Shown here piece after piece: positions 1 to 5,113 of a stretch of 7,252 nucleotides of DNA. The stretch lies in contig JAKPUV010000968.1 in assembly GCA_029554925.1 (NCBI GenBank), forward strand, positions 1 through 7,252, in the 5' to 3' direction. The DNA comes from Candidatus Hydrogenedentota bacterium. Its GTDB lineage: Bacteria > Hydrogenedentota > Hydrogenedentia > Hydrogenedentales > CAITNO01. The notes under the pieces were generated by a model, which made no database searches, was not told the origin of the DNA, and saw only the letters and a list, made by a program, of their open reading frames with translations. Every line of letters begins with the position of its first letter. Position 1 is the stretch's first letter. Both the position numbers and the translations under genes were made by a program.

Positions 1-140
1 GCGAATTGTGCAAAAACTCCCTGGCCAACTTCAAGGTTCCGAAAAAGTTCTTTATCCGGCCGATGCTGCCCCTCCTGGCGAGCGGCAAAGTGAACAAGAT
101 GGCCCTGAAAGAGGAAATCGCAGAAATGACGAAAAAGTAA
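1..140 (+). CDS. C-terminal end of an AMP-forming acyl-CoA synthetase-like (ANL superfamily) enzyme, partial
   Basis: Only the last 45 codons are in the window; the reading frame enters at base 3 and ends at TAA 138-140. The peptide reads LANFKVPKKFFI, then RPMLPLLASGKVNKMALKEE, close to the family's closing pattern (YKVPK, a hydrophobic strand, LP, then SGKV.K..L). The lysine of the SGK motif is the conserved catalytic lysine of the mobile C-terminal domain, which in this family supports adenylation of a carboxylic acid before transfer to CoA or a carrier. The acid used cannot be told from the tail. GC is about 49% (69 of 140 bases counted), well below the genes that follow, so this piece may have a different origin or sit across an assembly or recombination junction. 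Family call is fairly sure; substrate unknown. Confidence 0.8.
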   Translation, partial: ELCKNSLANFKVPKKFFIRPMLPLLASGKVNKMALKEEIAEMTKK

Positions 141-215
141 CGGGGAGATCTTTCTTTTGAATCTTCAATAAAAACAGACGCTTGTCAGATGTGTAGTTTC
201 TGGCCGTTTTCGCTG
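141..215. other. AT-rich junction between two unlike sequence blocks
   Basis: Bases 141-188 have 19 G or C out of 48, whereas the following block is strongly GC-rich (44 of 60 in 361-420). No promoter, hairpin terminator or ribosome-binding site is convincing here. The prepilin peptidase frame stays open back to the TAA at 138-140, but the translation before about base 210 has no resemblance to the membrane helices expected upstream in that family. The point where family similarity begins therefore coincides with the composition change. This could be a natural deletion or recombination point, or a false join in the assembly. Confidence 0.5.
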
Positions 216-638
216 GGCGGGGGCATTCTCTTCGCCCTCGACCGGATCACGGTGCTGCTGCTGAAGAAGCCGGGCATGGGCTTCGGCGATGTGAAGCTGC
301 TGGCCATGCTGGGGGCCTTCCTCGGCTGGAAGGGCGCGCTGGGCATCCTCATGCTGGCGTCCATTCTCGGCAGCGTGGTGGGGCTGGCCATGCTCGGCTG
401 GCTCCGCGCGCGGGGCAAGACCCCGGCCGCGCCCCCCGCCGACCCCGCATCCGACCCGCCCGAGGCGATCGCGGGCGGCGGCGGCGACGACGAGGAGATC
501 ACGCTGGAGGGGCACTACCTCCCCTTCGGCCCGTACCTCGCCGTCGGCGGGCTCCTTTATCTCTTCTTCGGTCCGGAACTCATCGCCCTCTACTTCAACA
601 TCCTCCAGTCCCCCGCCGGGACCCCGCTGCTCCCGTAG
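189..638 (+). pseudogene. pilD: Type IV prepilin peptidase (A24 family), N-terminally truncated remnant
   Basis: The family is an inner-membrane aspartyl protease that cleaves, and often methylates, prepilins of type IV pili and type II secretion. The visible 149 residues hold GMGFGDVKLLAMLGAFLGWK, containing the second catalytic aspartate (D34) in the GxGD motif, followed by a hydrophobic segment, and LPFGPYLA near residue 116 leading into the last membrane helix. Between them is an unusually long proline/acidic/glycine loop (about residues 75-115). Missing are the N-terminal domain and the first catalytic aspartate, normally some 60 residues before the GxGD motif; only about 20 plausible family residues precede GMGFGD. 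Full-length members are usually 250-300 residues. The ATG at 189 has no clear ribosome-binding site. As shown it should be inactive: a deletion remnant, or the 3' part of a gene joined to unrelated sequence. The next gene begins 15 bp downstream. Confidence 0.75.
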
Positions 639-653
639 GCGGGGGAGTCCTTC

Positions 654-1634
654 ATGGAACGGCCACGCATCACCCGCATCCCCCTGCCGAGTTCGCTGCC
701 CATGGGCGGGGTGAACGTGTTCCTGTACCGGGGGCGCGAGGCGCTCACCCTGTTTGACACGGGGGTGCTGACGGACGAGGCGTACGCCGCGCTGGAGGCG
801 GGGCTGGCGGCGGAGGGGGTCGGGGTGCGCGATCTGGAGCGGATCGTGCTCACGCACCACCATTTCGACCACATCGGCCTGCTGCGGCGGCTGGCCGAGG
901 CGTCGGGCGCGCAGACCTGCGGACACCCGGACACCCTGGAATGCCTCCGCATGACCTACCAGTTCGACGGGGCCTACCGGGAATACTACCGGGCGCTGTT
1001 TCGGGAGATGGGCGTGCCGGGGGAGGAGATCGAGATGTTCATCCGGGGCCGCGAGCGGCTCCGCCAATATCTGGACGTGTACAGCGTGGACCGCTTTCTG
1101 GCGGACGGGTCCGTGCTGGACGGGTTTACGGTGCATCACGTGCCCGGGCACTCCCCCACGGACACCCTTTTCCTCCACGCCTCGGGGGACACCATCGTGG
1201 GCGACCATGTTCTGGCCACGGTGACGCCCAATCCCATTCTCCGGCGGCCTTTCGCGGGCCGCGAGCGGGTGAAAACGCTGGTGGAATACCGGGAATCCCT
1301 GACGAGGACCCGGAGCCTGCCCATTTCCTGGTGCCATCCCGGCCACGGCGAGGGGTTTGGCGACGCGTCTGCGGTGGTGGACGCTATTCTCGCCCGCCAG
1401 GACCGGTGCTGTGAACGCATTCTGGCCCTCCTGCCGGCGGCGGGGATGACCCCCTACGAGGCCATGCGGGGGCTCTATCCCGCCCCCTCCCCCGCCCTCA
1501 TGTTCTTCCGGCTGTCCGTGGCGGCGGGCCATCTCGAGTGGCTGGAGACGCTGGGCAAGGTGCGGCGGGAGCAGGAAACGGGGGGCGCATCGCGGTATCA
1601 TGCGGTGTCCCCAGAAGCAAAGGAGACCCCATGA
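654..1634 (+). CDS. Metallo-beta-lactamase-fold hydrolase with C-terminal winged-helix-like region
   Basis: A 326-residue protein with the full metal-binding set of the fold: THHHFDH with H68, H70, D72 and H73; H166 in HVPGHSPTD; D184 in VGDHVL; and H231 in CHPGHGE. The N-terminal strand region (about 19-37, GGVNVFLYRG through LFDTG) is typical of the glyoxalase II/LACTB2-like branch. An insert of mostly helical character (about 100-145) separates the first and second metal motifs. Residues about 240-315 lack metal ligands and fit the small helical winged-helix tail found in LACTB2-like members. No signal peptide is seen, so it is probably cytoplasmic. The ATG follows a strong GGGGGAG site (641-647). 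Its stop overlaps the ManA start as ATGA, implying translational coupling. The substrate (thioester, ester, RNA or other) cannot be assigned. Confidence 0.85.
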   Translation: MERPRITRIPLPSSLPMGGVNVFLYRGREALTLFDTGVLTDEAYAALEAGLAAEGVGVRDLERIVLTHHHFDHIGLLRRLAEASGAQTCGHPDTLECLRMTYQFDGAYREYYRALFREMGVPGEEIEMFIRGRERLRQYLDVYSVDRFLADGSVLDGFTVHHVPGHSPTDTLFLHASGDTIVGDHVLATVTPNPILRRPFAGRERVKTLVEYRESLTRTRSLPISWCHPGHGEGFGDASAVVDAILARQDRCCERILALLPAAGMTPYEAMRGLYPAPSPALMFFRLSVAAGHLEWLETLGKVRREQETGGASRYHAVSPEAKETP

Positions 1635-2620
1635 CCGCCCCCCAGCCCCCCGCGCTGCTGCCCTTCGCCCCCGCTTATTTCGAGCGCCTCTGGGGCGGCA
1701 CCCGTCTGGCCCCGTCCCCCTCCGCCACACCCATCGGCGAGGCGTGGCTCGTGTCCGACCACGCGGAGTGCCAGAGCGTGGTGTCCGCGGGGCCGCACGC
1801 CGGAAGAACCCTGGGGGAACTGGTCCGGGAATACGGCGCGGCGCTCCTTGGAACGGCGGCGCGCACCACGCGGGACGGGCGTTTTCCCCTGCTGCTGAAG
1901 CTCATTGACACGGCGGACCTGCTTTCCGTGCAGGTGCACCCGGACGACGCGACGGCGCTGGCGCTGGGGGAGGCCGACGGCGGCAAGACGGAGATGTGGC
2001 ATGTGCTGGAGGCGGCGCCGGACAGCCGCATCTACTGCGGGCTGGCGCCGGGCGGGGACGCCTCCACCTTCCGTTTGGCCATGGAGTCCGGCATGGTGGA
2101 GCCGTTGCTTCGGTCCCACGCGGCGCGGCCGGGGGATTCGTTCTTTGTTCCGGCGGGCATGGTGCATGCCATCGGGAAGGACATCCTGCTGGCGGAAATC
2201 CAGCAAAATAGCAACATTACCTACCGGGTTTTCGACTGGAACCGGGTGGATGCCTCAGGAAAGCCCCGGCAACTGCACCGGGAGAAGGCCCTTGCGGCGA
2301 CCCGTTTCGACATGGACTGCCCGGGTCCGTCCCCTGCTGAGGTCTGTTCCGAAGACGGGCGGATCCGGGAACTTCTTTGTTCCTGCCCTTTCTTCACCGC
2401 CGAACGCCGCCAGGCATCGGGGGAGGCGGTGTGGGAGAAAGACGACCGTAGTTTCCACATTTTTCTCGCGGGGGACGGGGGCCTGGAACTGGCAACGGAT
2501 TCGGAGCGGGTGTGTCTGGCGCGGGGGACGGCGGCACTGGTGGCGGGGTGGGTTGTCCGCTACTCCACCCACGCCCCGTCTCCCTATCTGGTATATTCTG
2601 TTCAAGAGGCGATGTATTGA
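1631..2620 (+). CDS. manA: Class I mannose-6-phosphate isomerase
   Basis: A 329-residue cupin-fold, zinc-dependent isomerase that interconverts fructose-6-phosphate and mannose-6-phosphate, supplying mannose for GDP-mannose and surface polysaccharide or allowing mannose use. Family motifs are intact: LLSVQVHPDD (zinc ligands Q101 and H103), GGKTEMWHVL (E121), FFVPAGMVHAIG (H179), then EIQQNSNITYRVFDWNR and a PRQLHREKAL segment carrying the catalytic-region arginine. Length and layout match the short Bacillus-type ManA rather than the longer E. coli-type enzyme. The frame is open further upstream, but the start at 1631 is chosen because AAAGGAGA lies just before it and the family similarity begins at once (LLPFAPAYFERLWGG). 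It overlaps the upstream hydrolase stop by four bases, so the two are almost certainly co-translated. The last 70 residues are a second, degenerate cupin-like half, as usual in the family. Confidence 0.93.
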   Translation: MTAPQPPALLPFAPAYFERLWGGTRLAPSPSATPIGEAWLVSDHAECQSVVSAGPHAGRTLGELVREYGAALLGTAARTTRDGRFPLLLKLIDTADLLSVQVHPDDATALALGEADGGKTEMWHVLEAAPDSRIYCGLAPGGDASTFRLAMESGMVEPLLRSHAARPGDSFFVPAGMVHAIGKDILLAEIQQNSNITYRVFDWNRVDASGKPRQLHREKALAATRFDMDCPGPSPAEVCSEDGRIRELLCSCPFFTAERRQASGEAVWEKDDRSFHIFLAGDGGLELATDSERVCLARGTAALVAGWVVRYSTHAPSPYLVYSVQEAMY

Positions 2621-2838
2621 CCATCGGTCGGCGCTGATAGACAGGTGAGGCGGCAGGGTTTGCAGTTTTGAGGTGCCTTCCAGGATCTTTCGTGGTGGCG
2701 GGCGAGGGAAATCGTTCCAAATTGGACCGTTTTGTGCGAGCAGACAAAGGTTCTACCACTTCATTTACAGAAGTCGGCAGGAGCCGATTTGGGTGACTTC
2801 TAGGGCGTGAGGCTGGCAACAAGGGCAAGGGGCTGTGG
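2621..2838. other. 218-bp leader between manA and the sigma factor gene
   Basis: There is no coding potential that I trust here. No strong sigma70 pair is visible: TTTACA at 2764-2769 is a fair -35 but has no good -10 at 16-18 bp, and TTGGAC at 2722-2727 is equally isolated. I could not identify a clear ECF-type promoter (GGAAC with a downstream TCTA-like element) that would show autoregulation. A short hairpin lies at 2771-2790. The sigma factor gene is preceded by AAGGGG a few bases before its ATG. A promoter is expected here because of the gap, but I cannot place it. Confidence 0.5.
2771..2790 (+). promoter_or_regulatory. Hairpin in the leader of the sigma factor gene
   Basis: AAGTCGGC (2771-2778) and GCCGATTT (2783-2790) form an 8-bp stem with one G-T wobble around the tetraloop AGGA. 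A competing pairing exists between GAAGTC (2770-2775) and GACTTC (2795-2800), so two exclusive folds are possible. The hairpin is not followed by a T-run on the + strand, so it is a poor intrinsic terminator. It lies 49 bases before the sigma factor start. A regulatory role is inference only; chance occurrence in GC-rich sequence is possible. Confidence 0.3.
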
Positions 2839-3429
2839 ATGCACCCCGGTGATGCAGAGTTGGTCGCAAGGAGCGTCTCAGGGGACGCCGAGGCATTCGG
2901 CGTCCTCGTGGGACGGTACCAAGGGGCGGTGTACGCGACGGCCTACTACTACGCGGGCCGGTACGGGGCGGCGGAGGACATAGCGCAGGAGAGTTTTTGG
3001 GCGGCCTACCGGTCGCTGAGACAGTTGAAGAACCCCGGAGAATTCGGGGCGTGGCTCAAGGGAATCACCACGCGCACCGCGGCGAACTGGCTGCGCAAGA
3101 ACCTGTCGCGCGTGCGGCGCGAGGTGACCCTTCCCCCCCGGGCGACCCTGTCCTTTGAGGACGGCGGCCGCGGCCCCGAAACGGAGGCGACGGCGGCGGA
3201 GGAGTTGGAGCGCGTTTTTCGCGCGGTGGACGCCCTTCCCGAGCGTTACCGCCTGCCGGTGATTCTCCGGTACATGCAGGAATTGAGCCACGAGGAGATC
3301 GCGCGGTTCACGGGGGAGACCCCGGAGGAGGTGCGCGGCGTCCTTCACCGGGCCCTGACGCAGCTGCGCGAGGCCCTGGGCAACACAAAGAAAGTTAGGG
3401 AACGGACTTGGCGACGTGCGAACGGGTAA
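2839..3429 (+). CDS. ECF-type RNA polymerase sigma factor (sigma70 family)
   Basis: A 196-residue two-domain sigma factor. Region 2 covers about residues 5-87: DAELVARSVSGDAEAFGVLV is the usual opening, AAEDIAQESFWAAYRSL (44-60) carries the conserved core-RNA-polymerase contact, and the WLKGITTRTAANWLRK helix lies in the -10-recognition part. Region 4 covers about 133-182: LPERYRLPVILRYMQELSHE followed by EIARFTGETPEEVRGVLHRA, the helix-turn-helix that reads the -35 element. A charged linker of about 40 residues joins them and no extra C-terminal domain is present. It should direct a specific regulon when released from its anti-sigma partner, whose gene overlaps its 3' end by 22 bp. The ATG follows AAGGGG (2828-2833), and the family similarity starts within five residues of it. 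The ECF subgroup and target promoters cannot be told from this window. Confidence 0.92.
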   Translation: MHPGDAELVARSVSGDAEAFGVLVGRYQGAVYATAYYYAGRYGAAEDIAQESFWAAYRSLRQLKNPGEFGAWLKGITTRTAANWLRKNLSRVRREVTLPPRATLSFEDGGRGPETEATAAEELERVFRAVDALPERYRLPVILRYMQELSHEEIARFTGETPEEVRGVLHRALTQLREALGNTKKVRERTWRRANG

Positions 3430-4688
3430 AGAAGCTGCTGCCGGGACACCTTGACGGGGACGGCACGGCTGCGGAGCGGCTGGTCGTTGACCAGCACGTG
3501 TCCACCTGCTCCGACTGCGCGCTGGAACTGGAAATCACGCGCGTCGTCGCGGCGTCGCTCTATGAGATTTTCGCCCCGGAGCGGCTCACCCACGACCTGA
3601 CGGGTCCGGTGCTTGCGCACCTGCCGCAGATGGAGCCCGCCGGCCCCCTCCACGACCTGACCGAGCGGGTGAAGCACCCGCGCCGCCGCGGCCTGGTGGC
3701 GCGCTGTTTCTCCTGGGTGCCCGCGGGCGCGATGATGGTGATGGCGGTGCTGGTCATGGTGCTGTGGATCGCCTGGCCCCGGCCGCAGCCGCTGGGTGCG
3801 GCTTCGGTGGGGATGGTGGTGCACCGCGAGGGGCGCGCCAGCCAGACCAGCAGTGCCACCATGAGCAGCAGGGCGGTCCGGCTGCGGGACGGGGTGGTCC
3901 CCGGAACGGTGTACGAAACCCCCGAGGGGGCGGCGCTGATCCTCGCCCTGAAGGGGTCGACAGAGGTGCGCCTGTTTGAGAACAGCCGCATGCGGGTAAA
4001 CCACGACCGCAGCCTGCATGTGGAGGCGGGCACGGTTCACCTGAACGTGGGCAAGGGCCAGCAGTATTTCCGCGTGGGAACGCGGGACGGCCAGATCACG
4101 GTGTTTGGAACGGAGTTCGGCGTGGAGATCCTGCCGGAGACGACGCGCGTCACCGTGGTCCGGGGGGAGGTGCAGGTGGAGAACCGGAACACCTTCACGG
4201 TGCTTCGGGACGGCGAGGGGACGCTTCTCGGGAGAGACTTCAAGGAGCTTGTCGCCTACCGCACGGACACCTCCGAGATGGAGGGCCGGGTGGCGGCGCT
4301 GAACGCGCGGGTGGACGGGGACATCGCCTATGCCGGCGGCGCCAGCACCGCGAAGGGTACGGGAACCCTCCGCGCGGAACGTGTCTTCGTTGTGGAGACC
4401 CGCAAACAGTCCGTCCGCGCCCTGCATTTCCGGTGGAAACCCGGGAACACGTCCCTTGAACGCTCCGGGTACGATGTGTATGTCTCGGACAACAGCCTGC
4501 GTCCGGTGTTCAAGGGCAGGATTGAGGGGTGGATGCTTTCGGACATCCGGTCCACCTCGTGCTCCCTGGCCCTCCCGGCCGATGTGGCATGGCGGGACAT
4601 AGGCCTGCTGCACATCATGGTGCTGCCCGACTTCGTGTCCGGGCGGCTGGAGACGAACTTTACCGAGGTGTACGCCACCACCTACTGA
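3408..4688 (+). CDS. Membrane anti-sigma factor: zinc finger (ZAS), one transmembrane helix, FecR domain and unassigned C-terminal domain
   Basis: A 426-residue protein that by layout should sequester the neighbouring sigma factor in the cytoplasm and sense an external signal. Residues 1-40 form a ZAS/zf-HC2 zinc finger: C4, then HVSTCSDC with H30, C34 and C37. One hydrophobic helix lies at about 103-123 (WVPAGAMMVMAVLVMVLWIA), preceded by basic residues (PRRRG), so the N-terminus is inside. Residues about 160-262 match a FecR domain (GTVYETPEGAALILALKGS, VFGTEFGVEI near 232, VTVVRGEVQVEN). Residues about 320-426 form a beta-rich domain I do not recognise. The start is TTG: a TAG at 3396-3398 closes the frame just upstream, no ATG or GTG lies between it and C4, and an AGGGA site sits at 3397-3401. 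The 22-bp overlap with the sigma gene suggests coupled translation and matched amounts. Confidence 0.85.
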   Translation: MATCERVKKLLPGHLDGDGTAAERLVVDQHVSTCSDCALELEITRVVAASLYEIFAPERLTHDLTGPVLAHLPQMEPAGPLHDLTERVKHPRRRGLVARCFSWVPAGAMMVMAVLVMVLWIAWPRPQPLGAASVGMVVHREGRASQTSSATMSSRAVRLRDGVVPGTVYETPEGAALILALKGSTEVRLFENSRMRVNHDRSLHVEAGTVHLNVGKGQQYFRVGTRDGQITVFGTEFGVEILPETTRVTVVRGEVQVENRNTFTVLRDGEGTLLGRDFKELVAYRTDTSEMEGRVAALNARVDGDIAYAGGASTAKGTGTLRAERVFVVETRKQSVRALHFRWKPGNTSLERSGYDVYVSDNSLRPVFKGRIEGWMLSDIRSTSCSLALPADVAWRDIGLLHIMVLPDFVSGRLETNFTEVYATTY

Positions 4689-4758
4689 GTGGGGCGCGTG
4701 TCGCGTCACAGTTGAATCTTGGCCGTCATATCGGTTTTGAGGCGGGCGGAGTCCGGTG

Positions 4759-4802
4759 CCGGACATCTGCCTCACGTCACCCCTTCCCAAGAGTACCTGC
4801 TC
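4759..4802. repeat. 44-bp direct repeat, copy 1
   Basis: The segment begins CCGGACATCTGCCTCACGTC and ends AAGAGTACCTGCTC. It is identical over all 44 bases to copy 2 at 4879-4922. The flanks diverge immediately, apart from a loose GC-rich resemblance. No inverted symmetry longer than a few bases is visible inside, so it is not an obvious REP-type palindrome. It lies 70 bp after the anti-sigma stop. Confidence 0.9.
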
Positions 4803-4878
4803 TTCGGCGCCGGTGCCCGCCTCCCAGCACTCATTTGATGACGGCTTTTTTTGAGAGTCGGGGCGCGACCGTCCTTTC

Positions 4879-4922
4879 CCGGACATCTGCCTCACGTCAC
4901 CCCTTCCCAAGAGTACCTGCTC
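4879..4922. repeat. 44-bp direct repeat, copy 2
   Basis: This copy is base-for-base the same as copy 1, starting exactly 120 bp further on, so the spacer is 76 bp. It lies 86 bp before the -35 element of the protease promoter. With only two copies, a 44-bp unit and a long spacer, this is unlike a CRISPR array. A dispersed genomic repeat, a pair of protein-binding sites or remains of a local duplication are all possible. Confidence 0.9.
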
Positions 4923-5007
4923 AACCGGGACCGCGGCGGCCGCCCCCGCTCTCAAAGAGTACCCTCTCTTCTCCCCTCCCCAGCATCCCTGTTTCCTTCC
5001 CCCGCCC

Positions 5008-5037
5008 TTGAGCCCCCCGCGCTGTTTTATCTACAAT
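5008..5037 (+). promoter_or_regulatory. Sigma70-type promoter for the HtrA-like protease gene
   Basis: TTGAGC at 5008-5013 (4 of 6 to the -35 consensus) and TACAAT at 5032-5037 (5 of 6 to the -10) are separated by 18 bp. Transcription would start near 5044, leaving a leader of about 70 bases before the ATG at 5114. The in-frame ATG at 5036 lies inside the -10 element and so cannot be the start for a transcript from this promoter. The pattern fits a housekeeping sigma factor; I see no sign that the neighbouring ECF sigma factor uses it. Confidence 0.55.
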
Positions 5038-5100
5038 GGACAGCGCCAGATTTTCCGGAGCGCCTTATGTATCGGCATCCTCCGGTGACCGGGCCACAAC

Positions 5101-5107
5101 AGGGAGA
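5101..5107 (+). promoter_or_regulatory. Ribosome-binding site that decides the protease start
   Basis: AGGGAGA lies six bases before the ATG at 5114. The alternative upstream ATG at 5036 has no such site and would add 26 residues in front of a typical signal peptide. Confidence 0.75.
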
Positions 5108-5113
5108 CAACAG

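Larger units (their letters stand above)
4689..5007. other. Long intergenic region containing a direct repeat pair
   Basis: No gene is supported here; the frames that run through it lack ribosome-binding sites and family resemblance. It holds two exact 44-bp repeats and, at 4955-4963, a nine-base echo (AAGAGTACC) of part of that repeat followed by CTCTC. After the anti-sigma stop, GGCCG and CGGTT (4721-4736) can form a weak wobble-containing stem followed by TT, and TTTTTTT at 4846-4852 has only a 4-bp stem before it. Neither makes a persuasive terminator. The final part (4964-5007) is pyrimidine-rich. Confidence 0.6.

Noticed and set aside
1538..1630. ATG at 1538 as start of ManA
   Set aside because: The added 31 residues lie inside the upstream gene, show no family similarity and have no good ribosome-binding site; the start at 1631 has AAAGGAGA.
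3590..3661. Repeated HDLT peptide (CCACGACCTGAC twice, 60 bp apart) in the anti-sigma linker
   Set aside because: The match is only about 12 bases in coding sequence with no wider similarity; probably chance in a biased composition.
4721..4738. Terminator after the anti-sigma gene
   Set aside because: The stem has three Watson-Crick pairs plus wobbles and the T-run is short.
4843..4852. T-run as an intrinsic terminator
   Set aside because: The seven T bases are preceded only by a 4-bp TCAT/ATGA stem with an intervening CGGC, too weak to call.
4759..4922. CRISPR array
   Set aside because: There are only two repeat copies, the unit is 44 bp with a 76-bp spacer, and no cas gene is in the window.
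3345..4955. Long open frame on the - strand (536 codons) opposite the anti-sigma gene; also 165-1730 and 5183-7198 on the - strand
   Set aside because: These are long frames caused by high GC opposite real genes. Their translations are rich in H, R, P and G, show no family motifs and have no ribosome-binding sites. The repeated EQVLLGRGDVRQMSG peptide in the first is only the 44-bp DNA repeat read in the same frame (120 is a multiple of 3).
5036..5113. ATG at 5036 as start of the protease
   Set aside because: It lies in the likely -10 element, lacks a ribosome-binding site, and would place 26 non-hydrophobic residues before a clear signal peptide beginning at 5114.
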